Positions 7,561-15,447 of a stretch of DNA of 22,936 bases are shown here, piece after piece. The notes beneath the pieces are model-generated. The model did not search any database. It had not been told where the DNA came from and worked only from the letters and a program-made list of their open reading frames with translations. The translations under genes were made by a program, and so were the position numbers. Location: NCBI GenBank assembly GCA_002313415.1, contig DCBH01000043.1, positions 1-22,936 of the forward strand. The letters are read 5' to 3'. Source of the DNA: Flavobacteriales bacterium UBA1112 (GTDB lineage: Bacteria; Bacteroidota; Bacteroidia; Flavobacteriales_D; Sanyastnellaceae). Every line of letters starts with the position of its first letter. Position 1 is the stretch's first letter.

Positions 7561-9426
7561 ATGAAAACTTTCAAATCATTTGTCGGTGCCCTGATGCTCT
7601 TGACCATCGGCTGCTCGACATCTATTGATTCAACACCTAAGAAATCTCAATTCGTCGCAGAAATGAAACGCGCCACCGATCACCACAGCTTCAGCAAACC
7701 AGAGGAAGCCATCACCACCCACTTGAAATGGGATGCCAAGGTTGACTTTGACCGCAGACAAATCACTGCTACCGCCACATACACCATTCAAGCTTCGGCC
7801 AATGCCAATCGATTGTTGCTGGACAGCCGGGACTTGGACATTCATGGTGTGACTGTCGATGGTGTGGAATCTCGTTTTGAATTGGGACCAACACGTCCTT
7901 TTTTGGGTCAGCCCTTGAGCATTCCCGTCACATCAGAGACCCAAAAAGTAAGTGTGTCCTACACCACATCTCCGAATGCTGCGGCCTTTCTTTGGGTCGA
8001 GGGCGATGCACCCTTCCTCTTCACTCAAAGTCAAGCCATCTTAGCTCGAACGTGGGTGCCATGTCAAGATAGCCCCGGGATTCGCTTCACGTATGAAGCA
8101 CATGTGGAAGTTCCTTCCGATTTGATGGCATTGATGAGTGCCGTCAATCCCACGGAGAAATCCAAAAATGGACATTATGACTTCGTGATGGAACAACCCA
8201 TTCCCTCATACCTACTTGCACTTGCTGTGGGTGACGTGGAGTTCAGAAGCGTAGGAGAACACACCGGTGTATATGCCACATCCGACCTCATCGATGCCGC
8301 TCAATTCGAGTTCTCTGAAATGGAAGACATGCTCGTGGCGGCTGAAGAACTGTACGGCAAGTATGCCTGGGAACGCTATGATTTGTTGGTTTTGCCAGCA
8401 GCTTTTCCCTTTGGAGGAATGGAAAACCCGCGCTTGACTTTTGCAACCCCCACAATCATCGCTGGTGACCGCAGTTTGGTCAGCCTTGTGGCTCACGAGT
8501 TGGCCCACAGCTGGAGTGGCAACTTGGTGACAAACGCAACGTGGGACGATTTTTGGTTGAACGAAGGCTTCACTGTGTACTTCGAGCAACGCATCATGGA
8601 GGCCGTATATGGTCGAGACATCAGCGAAATGCTGAGCACCTTGAGCTACCAAGGCCTGGTTGACGAAGTTGATGCAATCATGGATGTGAATCCCAACGAC
8701 ACGCACCTTCGTCTTCATCTGAAAGATCGCGACCCCGACGACGGCATGACGGCCATTGCCTACGACAAAGGCTACTTCTTTCTTCGTTTGCTCGAGGAGA
8801 CCGTGGGCAGACAGGCCTTTGATGCTTTTCTCAAGACGTACTTCACCACCCACGCTTTCCAAGTGATGGATACGGACCTTTTTCTCGAGTACCTCAATAC
8901 GCATTTGCTCAACACATCAAGGTTGAGAGATCAAGTCAATGTTTCTGCGTGGGTGGATGGCAAAGGGCTTCCACCAAACTGCCCTCAAGTATCCAGTGAC
9001 CGCATTGAACGCGTTGATGCCGCATTGAACGCATGGATTCAAGGGGAAACAACTTCAGACGAACTCCCCTGGTCCGATTGGTTGTACCAAGAACGTTATC
9101 GCTTCCTCTCCAATCTGCCGGACAATACGGAAGCTTCACGTCTGGCAGAACTTGATGCAGCTTGGGACATTAACAGCACAGGCAACAACGAGGTGTTGTT
9201 TGCCTGGTTAGAACAATCTGTGCGAAGCCAGTACACGCCAGCCTACGAACGCTTGCGCTCATTTCTGGTTGAGGTCGGTCGCCGCAAATTTTTGACGCCG
9301 ATTTACCAGGGACTGGTTGAAACAGGTCAGGCCGATTTTGCCCGTGAAATCTACAAAGAGGCCCGCCCCAATTATCACAGTGTTGCCACTGGAACGATGG
9401 ATGCTTTGCTCGCCGCCCATGAATGA
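7561..9426 (+). CDS. M1-family metallopeptidase, LTA4 hydrolase/aminopeptidase B type, probable lipoprotein
   Basis: The 621-residue protein begins at the ATG at 7561; an in-frame GTG lies at 7543. The N-terminus MKTFKSFVGALMLLTIGC has a short basic start, a hydrophobic core and a lipobox-like end at Cys18, so it is probably a lipoprotein. The catalytic core shows GGMENP (285-290), HELAH (312-316) and Glu335 in WLNEGF. The RTWVPCQDSPGIRFTY segment and the AYDKGYFFLRLLEE segment are characteristic of the leukotriene A4 hydrolase/aminopeptidase B subfamily. A helical C-terminal domain of that subfamily fits the last 130 or so residues. The likely role is aminopeptidase activity on peptides outside the cytoplasm. 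It differs in subfamily from the M1 gene upstream of bioY, so the two are not a recent duplication. A weak promoter-like TACCTTAG sits at 7535-7542. Confidence 0.9.
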   Translation: MKTFKSFVGALMLLTIGCSTSIDSTPKKSQFVAEMKRATDHHSFSKPEEAITTHLKWDAKVDFDRRQITATATYTIQASANANRLLLDSRDLDIHGVTVDGVESRFELGPTRPFLGQPLSIPVTSETQKVSVSYTTSPNAAAFLWVEGDAPFLFTQSQAILARTWVPCQDSPGIRFTYEAHVEVPSDLMALMSAVNPTEKSKNGHYDFVMEQPIPSYLLALAVGDVEFRSVGEHTGVYATSDLIDAAQFEFSEMEDMLVAAEELYGKYAWERYDLLVLPAAFPFGGMENPRLTFATPTIIAGDRSLVSLVAHELAHSWSGNLVTNATWDDFWLNEGFTVYFEQRIMEAVYGRDISEMLSTLSYQGLVDEVDAIMDVNPNDTHLRLHLKDRDPDDGMTAIAYDKGYFFLRLLEETVGRQAFDAFLKTYFTTHAFQVMDTDLFLEYLNTHLLNTSRLRDQVNVSAWVDGKGLPPNCPQVSSDRIERVDAALNAWIQGETTSDELPWSDWLYQERYRFLSNLPDNTEASRLAELDAAWDINSTGNNEVLFAWLEQSVRSQYTPAYERLRSFLVEVGRRKFLTPIYQGLVETGQADFAREIYKEARPNYHSVATGTMDALLAAHE

Positions 9427-9467
9427 GGCGCTTGGATAAAAAAGTCTACGCTAGGGCGCCCTTTTTT
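9427..9467. terminator. Two-sided hairpin terminator between convergent genes
   Basis: Directly after the M1 stop codon, AAAAAAG (9438-9444) pairs with CTTTTTT (9461-9467), giving a U run on either transcript. A competing stem GGCGC (9427-9431) / GCGCC (9456-9460) followed by CTTTTTT would serve the plus strand. The two stems are mutually exclusive in part. A second perfect repeat, TTGTCAA (9466-9472) / TTGACAA (9479-9485), adjoins it and reaches the stop codon of the convergent T9SS gene. Confidence 0.65.
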
Positions 9468-9485
9468 GTCAATGCGTTTTGACAA

Positions 9486-12400
9486 TTAACGTATGACTGT
9501 GACTACGCCAAAGACTTCCTTCCGAAAGCTCTCTTCCTCGAGACTGTGAACCTCGATGCGGTAAGAGTAAGGACCATTTGGAACATAGTGTTGTCCGTCT
9601 TCACCAACTTGGCCGTACCACGAGTCAGTCGGATCTGTCGTACTCCAAATCAGTTCTCCCCAACGGTTCCAAATTTCAAACTCAAAACGATTTGGATCAA
9701 TGTCCGTTCCTTCCACGAAGAATGCATCGTTGTATCCGTCGTTGTTGGGTGTAAATGACGTCGGAATGAACAAATTGAACATGCTCTGAATCTCGATTTG
9801 ACGATTCACCACATTCACGCATCCGTTGGCATCAGTGATTTGCAATTGAACGGGGTAAATCCCTCCCTCCGACGCAGGAAATACAAAAACAGGATCTTGT
9901 TCAAAGCTGAATCCAATGGGGTTAAACGTGTTGAATGTCCAAAACCATTCAACCACGTTGGCCGAAGAGTATCCGTCAAAGGTGATTTCTGTATCTGGAG
10001 CTCGAATCGGCTGAGGTCCTGCAAAAAATCCGACATCTGGTAGGGGATACACGTTGATGTAAGCTTCCTCAACTTGGGTATACTCACATCCACCGGCCAT
10101 CGACGTCACTGTGAGTGCGACGTCGTAAAACCCAGGCTGCCCGAAAGTTTTCACCGTGTTGGACTCCCCGGCATACGTCCCATCTCCAAATGCCCACAAG
10201 CTTGAAGTGATCAAGGACGGATCTGTCTCATTGGTGAACAGGAACGTACCAGTCCCGCATGCCTCCGTGGTGTCGGCAGAGAAAACAATCGGAACGGGGC
10301 TCTCCAAGACGACTTCAGAGCATGTTGTCGCAGGGGGAGTTTCACAATCGTCACTCACTGTCACACAATACGAACCTGTACTTGGTGGCATAGCCCAAAT
10401 GGACTCTTCCGATTGATTTAAGATGTTGCCCTCAAAAGTCCAGGTATACGTGTATCCCGAACCCGAACCACCATTCGAAGCAGAGGCATCGAGATAAGCC
10501 TCTTCCCCACTGCATAAAAAATCCGAGGCCACGAGGTCGGCATTCAACGCCGACAGCACATTGACTCCTACCGAGTATTCAGGCGTGGGACACCCATTGA
10601 CGTCAAATCCTTGAACTGTATATCCGGTCGAAACACTCGGTGAAACTTGTTGAAGCGGTCCATTGGGAAGACCATTGTCCCACACGTAAGTCCAGACATT
10701 CAGTGGGTCTTGATCTGAAGAGACTTCGAGCGTCGCCGTCCCACCGAGACAAATGACCTGATTGGAAGGAGTGTTGAGGGTCAAAGGCAACGGATCGTCC
10801 AAGAGGATTGGGAAATTGTACACGCACCCATTGTCGTCGTAAACAACAATGGTGTAATCCCCTGGCACGAGATCGTCTTTGTAAAAATCATTGAGGTTGT
10901 CCCAAACTTGCTCATCAATGGGTGCTGAACCTGAATTTGCCTCATAAAGCTCCACGGTAAATGGACCTTCAGGCGCGTTGGCGTCCTCAAAAATTTCTAC
11001 AGAAATCACCCCGTCATTCGCAAAGCAAGACGGCTGAGAAAAATCCACATCAAAGTCAAATCCCGGCTCCACAAGCACCACGTCTGTCGCTTGACAATTG
11101 TCAAATCCAACGGGCTCGACATAAAGCGTAAATTCTGTTGGACTCCCATCAAAGTCAATCACCGTAGGTTGAGCGAGTGTATTGTCGTCCAAATATTCTG
11201 CGGGTTCCCACAACCAATCGTAGGAACAAACGTCACTTCCTCCAGCACATGTCGCGCAGAATTCAAGCGGTTCATAGTTGCCTGACCCACATCCAATCGA
11301 GCCATCTGAGGTCAAAACAATGGTCAAACACCCCGAAGGATTGGACGCCATGAAATTGACCCCTGTAAAGTCTCCATTTGTCGTTGTGATGAGTGGTGCA
11401 GTAGCGTCGGCACCGTCGTAAACAGACATGAAATCACAACACGTTTCCAAAAAGCCCCCAGAAAAGTTTAAGCTCATCATGGTTCCATCCCCGGGATTGT
11501 CTGGACAATATGTGAAAGTTTGATTCTCGTTGTTGCCCAAACAAAGCTCAAAGCTGCCTGCATCACCGCCACAGGCTGAGGCTCCGCCGTCGTCGAGTCC
11601 CCCCAACAAAGCCACGGGATTGCTGCAAAAAATTTGGTCGGGTCCCGCAGTGATGAATGTCCCAGGGTTGTCAATCACTTCAATGGTTAAGGTGGTGTCC
11701 CAAGTGCAGCCAAAATTGTTGGATACAACGTAACCAAATTCAAAGGTTCCTGGATCGGGAAACAAAAGGTCGACGTAGTTGCCATCCTCACTGACTTCTA
11801 CAACACCGAGGTCTGATGAAGTCAGAATGTTGTCAAGTTCATCCACTGGGTGCCAAAACGAACTGTCAGCTTCGAGACCAATGACTGGAGTAAAAGTCGT
11901 GATGCCTGGAACAATCTCTGGATTGAAGTCGATTCCCCATTCAAACAAGGTTCCGTTGTCTGCAGCCCATTGGTCAATGACGTTGAACGTCCATATCCCA
12001 TTCAAGGGGCATCCGACAAAATCACACAAATCACCACATGGCAAATAGGTGCCTGCCGGCATTGGATCGCCGGCATTAGGGTTGTTTGCGTCATCCAATA
12101 CCCACTCCGCATCCATGTTCCACGAATAATCGAAGCCCTCAACATCGACGATGCCGAGATTATTAAATCCCAAATCATTCGGGGTGCACCCCGTCGGGTC
12201 TGGACCGCCTGACGCCCCGTTGTCCATGAGCAAGACCTCCGTTCCATCGGGACATGTGACCCAGAAACTCAGGTCACCGATGAAGCTGTGTTCGATGTTG
12301 GCCGTGATCAACTCGATGTCTTCACAATCTTCAAGGACTTGTTCTGTATTAAAAAAATCAATGAACAACTCCGACGTGAACGCGACACCCGTCGCGTCAG

Positions 12401-13355
12401 GAAGATCGGCCAATTCGGAGACCCCGACTGGCGGCAAAGCGGTCCATGTCACGCTTTGAACGGGGTTTCCATTCAGAAACCCTGGCGCATCCTCACACAA
12501 GGGTGTGGTTACCTCCGTATTGAAAATCGGAATGGTGGAGACCAACACCTGATGCGGCAGCAGGTTGGTACTGTTGCAATTGTTGATGTCTTGGACCACC
12601 AGTGTGACGATATACTCTCCTGGCGTATTGTAACTGTGTCCCGCCTGAAGTCCATCCGTGACTGCAGTGGTTTCCACTGTACCATCACCCCAATTCCAGA
12701 TCAAAGAGTCCACAGGAAACTCTGGCGCTCCCGGCGAAGATCCACTGGCATCAAAGGTCACAACCTCGTCAGGACACACGCCCACACTTGTGACGCTTTC
12801 GGGAAAAGGTGCAGGACTTACCAAAGCAATGCCTGCCTCCGGATAGGAACAAGGCGTCACGCAAGACACCTCTGCAACCCAACCTTGATCACCACCTGTG
12901 GCATTGTTGTTGACGTTGAATTGAAACGTGACGCAACCCGTTGGATTGTCAATGGATGCCGTGATGCTTACTCCAAGAAATGAGTTTCCCGTTCCAGCTC
13001 CAACAAGATCAGCACCCACATTGTCTCCATTGAAGGCGTACAGCACGTCATTGTTGTTGGGGTTGGCGTTGGTTTGAATGTCAAACGACAAGAAGTTCAC
13101 TTGCACAGCATCACCCGGCTCGCTTGGACACAACGTGATTGTATAATCTTGGTTTGAGTAAGGGTCTTGAAAATCTGTTCCACCACTGTTGTCGTCTGTG
13201 AAATAGATGGTTTCACCCGCGTTGCAATCCACAACCTGTTCTCCTCCCAATGAAATTGGAATGACAATGCCCTCCTGAGCGCAAAGATTCATACCCCCTG
13301 CTGTGCACAGGAACAAAACACAAATTGCAGTTGACTTCAAAAGTTGAACGTTCAT
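9486..13355 (-). CDS. Giant multidomain T9SS cargo protein (CUB-like, PKD, P-domain-like, SprB-like, CHU_C)
   Basis: This 1289-residue secreted protein begins with a signal peptide (residues 1-26, ending CAQ). Domains read by eye: CUB-like, about 44-165; PKD with NWGDGT (221-226), about 171-273; a region resembling the proprotein convertase P-domain, about 325-478 (IELITANIEHSFIGDLSFWV then WTFNVIDQW); an Ig-like stretch, about 484-562; a second CUB-like domain rich in Cys, about 595-703; an SprB-like repeat, about 765-852; PKD with WAFGDGT (1054-1060); another PKD-like stretch, about 1105-1190; and a gliding-motility-associated C-terminal domain, 1194-1289 (FIPTSFTPNNDGYND, IWNRWGELIW). That last domain is a type B T9SS sorting signal, so the protein should be exported across the outer membrane and kept on or released from the surface. 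No protease active site was seen. Adhesion or surface binding is inferred from the domains. It lies 101 bases downstream of the sigma/PKD pair on the same strand. Confidence 0.88.
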   Translation of the reverse strand: MNVQLLKSTAICVLFLCTAGGMNLCAQEGIVIPISLGGEQVVDCNAGETIYFTDDNSGGTDFQDPYSNQDYTITLCPSEPGDAVQVNFLSFDIQTNANPNNNDVLYAFNGDNVGADLVGAGTGNSFLGVSITASIDNPTGCVTFQFNVNNNATGGDQGWVAEVSCVTPCSYPEAGIALVSPAPFPESVTSVGVCPDEVVTFDASGSSPGAPEFPVDSLIWNWGDGTVETTAVTDGLQAGHSYNTPGEYIVTLVVQDINNCNSTNLLPHQVLVSTIPIFNTEVTTPLCEDAPGFLNGNPVQSVTWTALPPVGVSELADLPDATGVAFTSELFIDFFNTEQVLEDCEDIELITANIEHSFIGDLSFWVTCPDGTEVLLMDNGASGGPDPTGCTPNDLGFNNLGIVDVEGFDYSWNMDAEWVLDDANNPNAGDPMPAGTYLPCGDLCDFVGCPLNGIWTFNVIDQWAADNGTLFEWGIDFNPEIVPGITTFTPVIGLEADSSFWHPVDELDNILTSSDLGVVEVSEDGNYVDLLFPDPGTFEFGYVVSNNFGCTWDTTLTIEVIDNPGTFITAGPDQIFCSNPVALLGGLDDGGASACGGDAGSFELCLGNNENQTFTYCPDNPGDGTMMSLNFSGGFLETCCDFMSVYDGADATAPLITTTNGDFTGVNFMASNPSGCLTIVLTSDGSIGCGSGNYEPLEFCATCAGGSDVCSYDWLWEPAEYLDDNTLAQPTVIDFDGSPTEFTLYVEPVGFDNCQATDVVLVEPGFDFDVDFSQPSCFANDGVISVEIFEDANAPEGPFTVELYEANSGSAPIDEQVWDNLNDFYKDDLVPGDYTIVVYDDNGCVYNFPILLDDPLPLTLNTPSNQVICLGGTATLEVSSDQDPLNVWTYVWDNGLPNGPLQQVSPSVSTGYTVQGFDVNGCPTPEYSVGVNVLSALNADLVASDFLCSGEEAYLDASASNGGSGSGYTYTWTFEGNILNQSEESIWAMPPSTGSYCVTVSDDCETPPATTCSEVVLESPVPIVFSADTTEACGTGTFLFTNETDPSLITSSLWAFGDGTYAGESNTVKTFGQPGFYDVALTVTSMAGGCEYTQVEEAYINVYPLPDVGFFAGPQPIRAPDTEITFDGYSSANVVEWFWTFNTFNPIGFSFEQDPVFVFPASEGGIYPVQLQITDANGCVNVVNRQIEIQSMFNLFIPTSFTPNNDGYNDAFFVEGTDIDPNRFEFEIWNRWGELIWSTTDPTDSWYGQVGEDGQHYVPNGPYSYRIEVHSLEEESFRKEVFGVVTVIR

Positions 13356-13394
13356 GTCACTTCTATTCTTCGTAAAAATAGGCCAAATGAGTGT

Positions 13395-13438
13395 CGTGAA
13401 CGTCTGCCTTTTGACTGCATATGTTCACGTAAAGAACA
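13395..13438. repeat. Inverted repeats in the gap before the T9SS cargo gene
   Basis: The 101-base gap holds CGTGAAC (13395-13401) and its exact complement GTTCACG (13423-13429), 21 bases apart. An overlapping dyad, TGTTC-N7-GAACA, lies at 13422-13438. No U run follows on the minus strand, so this is not an ordinary terminator. It could be an operator, an mRNA hairpin or chance. A TATTTTTA sequence nearer the cargo start resembles TAnnTTTG except for its last base. Confidence 0.3.
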
Positions 13439-13456
13439 AGAGCACTGTCAGCAACT

Positions 13457-14752
13457 TTAGAGCTCGATGCGCAGGCGGTCGGTGAACAGCCTTGGCGTGC
13501 CGTCTGAATCCAAGCAGCGCACCGTCCATGTGTAAGTCGCACGGTCCACGACTGAATCCCCATCAGGCAAGGATCCGTCCCAAGGTTCATCCGCATTGGA
13601 GGTGCGATACACCTCTTGGCCCTTTCGATTCACGACGACCATTTCCCAAGTTCCATCCATGTCTCTTAAGCCATGAGGTAAAAATGTATCGTAATATCCA
13701 TCACCGTTGGGACTAAAACGCGCTTGTGCCAACAAACCGTGGCGATCACCAATGGTAATGTCGTGGTGAGCTTCATCCAAGCATCCGTGTCGGTTGCTTG
13801 CCACCAAATGAACTGGGTAAACCCCTGGAATTTCCAGTTGCACCAATCCCTTTCGCGAACCCTCGCCATTGATGACCCATTGCGAAGAAGTCGCGTCAGG
13901 TGTCAAGTCCTTGAGCTGAACACGAACACGGTTTCCGTTTACGGTGGAAGGAAACGCCCATGCGAAAGATGCTTCAGGCTTGGGCAACACAGTAATCATG
14001 TTTTGGATCGTACGCGTGCTGATGCTGCCCTCACCTTGAGGACGGACAGACAAAGTGATGTCATAGGTTCCTGGGCGAGTAAATGTGTGCCTTGGGGCAG
14101 GATCATTCGAAAAATGACCGTCCCCAAAATTCCACAGAAAACTCATGGTTCGATCCAAACCAGAAAGATTGAATGAAACCTCAACACCTTCACATGCTTC
14201 GCGCAATGAAGCGTCAAAGGGCAACTCAGCAAGCAATCGATTGGTGCGTTCCTCCTCAGGTTCGTTCCCTACAATTTCATCGTCTGCAGTCTCGTACATG
14301 CCGCTGGACATGGAGCCTTCATTCAGGTTGGATTCAATCGCAGTGGACTCGCTTTGCGTAAACTGCGACTCATCGCTGGGCTCGGGCATGGACTCGACGG
14401 ACATCAAATCCTCCGCAAAACCCTCGGAAATGCTTGTGAATTCTGCCCAAGCTTCATCGAACGACTGTACATCGCCTTGAATTCCCACAGGCTCAGATGT
14501 GCCTTCCACAGTTGCGTCCTCGGTCAATGCCTGTTCCACAATGGGTTTGACCACCCACATCAACGCCCCACCAGCAACCACTGCTGTGGCCACTGCCCAC
14601 CGGCCAAAAGTGTACTTCATGGCAACTGAAGGAGTTGCAGGTGAGGACGACTTCAATGACTGCTCGAATTCATTCCAATTCGCATGGACGTCTGGCTCGA
14701 AGCGGTCAAAGGTGTTCTTCATATGGTCGTCAAACGGATGATCACTAGACAT
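13457..14752 (-). CDS. Anti-sigma-like membrane protein with PKD and CHU_C-like extracytoplasmic domains
   Basis: The 431-residue protein has no N-terminal signal peptide. A polar cytoplasmic segment (1-45, with FDRFEPDVHANWNEFEQSL) is followed by one membrane helix (about 49-68). An acidic linker rich in Ser/Glu spans about 75-170. Then come a PKD domain (about 181-256, FLWNFGDG at 205-212), a second PKD-like domain (about 258-335) and a C-terminal CHU_C-like domain (about 338-431, ARFSPNGDGYYDTF and the EPWDG motif). The short N-terminus before the helix resembles that of Bacteroidota membrane proteins encoded beside ECF sigma factors. With the overlapping upstream sigma gene, this suggests an anti-sigma sensor. 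No zinc-binding ZAS motif (HxxxCxxC) or FecR domain is visible, so the anti-sigma role is inference. Its start codon lies inside the last codons of the sigma gene (eight-base overlap), which implies translational coupling. Confidence 0.7.
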   Translation of the reverse strand: MSSDHPFDDHMKNTFDRFEPDVHANWNEFEQSLKSSSPATPSVAMKYTFGRWAVATAVVAGGALMWVVKPIVEQALTEDATVEGTSEPVGIQGDVQSFDEAWAEFTSISEGFAEDLMSVESMPEPSDESQFTQSESTAIESNLNEGSMSSGMYETADDEIVGNEPEEERTNRLLAELPFDASLREACEGVEVSFNLSGLDRTMSFLWNFGDGHFSNDPAPRHTFTRPGTYDITLSVRPQGEGSISTRTIQNMITVLPKPEASFAWAFPSTVNGNRVRVQLKDLTPDATSSQWVINGEGSRKGLVQLEIPGVYPVHLVASNRHGCLDEAHHDITIGDRHGLLAQARFSPNGDGYYDTFLPHGLRDMDGTWEMVVVNRKGQEVYRTSNADEPWDGSLPDGDSVVDRATYTWTVRCLDSDGTPRLFTDRLRIEL

Positions 14753-15317
14753 GATGGTCTTTTCCTTTTTGAGTCAACAACAATACTCGAAGGTTTCTTC
14801 TTGCCTTGGCAAGATTCGACTTCGACGTTCCAACGCTGATTCCCAATCGATCTGAAATCTCTTGGTGCCCCAGGTTGTCAAAGACATAGAGGTTGAACAC
14901 CGCTCGATACATGGGGGTAAGATGCTCCATGGCATCCAACACATCATGCACGGTGAACTTGACGTCTTCTTCCTCTTCCATCTCCCATTCTCCATCATCG
15001 TCTGCCGGCTCAAAAGACTCCTCGTCCCCGAGAACCCATCCCGCCGCATTTCTGCGACGTATGGCGTCTATTGCCGTATTGACCATGATGCGACGCATCC
15101 AGCCTTCGAAAGAACCTTTGAAGGTATACCCCTCGATGTTGTTAAACACTTTGAGAAACCCTTCTTGCACAATGTCTTGCACGCTGTCCGGATCGGACAT
15201 GTAACGGAGGCACACCCCGAACATCAAGCGATAGTACCGCTCAAAGATGAAGCGCTGCGCCCGGCGTTCGCCGAGTTGACAGGCTTCGATGTAAGGGCGC
15301 AATTCTGCTTCGTGCAT
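14745..15317 (-). CDS. ECF-family RNA polymerase sigma factor
   Basis: The 190-residue product has the two-domain ECF layout. Sigma region 2 covers about residues 20-92 (FIFERYYRLMFGVCLRYM, then VQDIVQEGFLKVFNNI, and GWMRRIMVNTAIDAIRRR). Sigma region 4 covers about 125-182 (HLTPMYRAVFNLYVFDNLGHQEIS, with the helix-turn-helix GISVGTSKSNLAKARRNLR). The linker between them (98-119) is unusually acidic, with a run of Glu/Asp. It overlaps the downstream PKD membrane protein by eight bases (CATGTCTAG), as expected for a sigma factor and its regulator. It is divergent from mnmA across 130 bases, where an ECF-type promoter can be proposed, so it may regulate itself. The regulon is unknown; the neighbouring T9SS cargo gene is the obvious first candidate. 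Confidence 0.93.
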   Translation of the reverse strand: MHEAELRPYIEACQLGERRAQRFIFERYYRLMFGVCLRYMSDPDSVQDIVQEGFLKVFNNIEGYTFKGSFEGWMRRIMVNTAIDAIRRRNAAGWVLGDEESFEPADDDGEWEMEEEEDVKFTVHDVLDAMEHLTPMYRAVFNLYVFDNLGHQEISDRLGISVGTSKSNLAKARRNLRVLLLTQKGKDHHV

Positions 15318-15335
15318 GACGTTGGCCGTTTGATT

Positions 15336-15361
15336 GACGCAGGCTTATTCCGAGGGTTGCC
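15336..15361 (-). promoter_or_regulatory. Candidate ECF-type promoter of the sigma factor gene
   Basis: On the minus strand, GGCAACC (15361-15355) is followed after 15 bases by CGTC (15339-15336), 18 bases before the sigma start codon. Many ECF sigma factors use an AAC-containing -35 box and a CGT-containing -10 box at about this spacing. A single site with short boxes is weak evidence. Confidence 0.3.
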
Positions 15362-15435
15362 TCACGCCCAAAAGGGTTTTGTTCAAGGTCGGGGAAATCC
15401 GTGCCAAAACCAACAATTGCACCAAGTTGCGCACC

Positions 15436-15443
15436 TACCTTTG
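15436..15443 (+). promoter_or_regulatory. Bacteroidota -7 promoter element (TACCTTTG) of mnmA
   Basis: TACCTTTG matches TAnnTTTG exactly and ends four bases before the mnmA ATG at 15448. With the element-to-start spacing inferred at ffs, transcription would begin at or next to the A of the ATG. No clear -33 TTTG is present; TTG at 15417-15419 is the nearest. Confidence 0.5.
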
Positions 15444-15447
15444 TTTC

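Noticed and set aside
8212..8904. Minus-strand frame of 230 codons inside the second M1 peptidase gene
   Set aside because: It is antisense to the catalytic domain carrying HELAH and WLNEGF; no independent support.
12288..12983. Plus-strand frame of 231 codons opposite the T9SS cargo gene
   Set aside because: It is opposite a continuous 1289-codon gene with a signal peptide and domains on the other strand; the product is rich in Arg/His/Cys as expected for a shadow.
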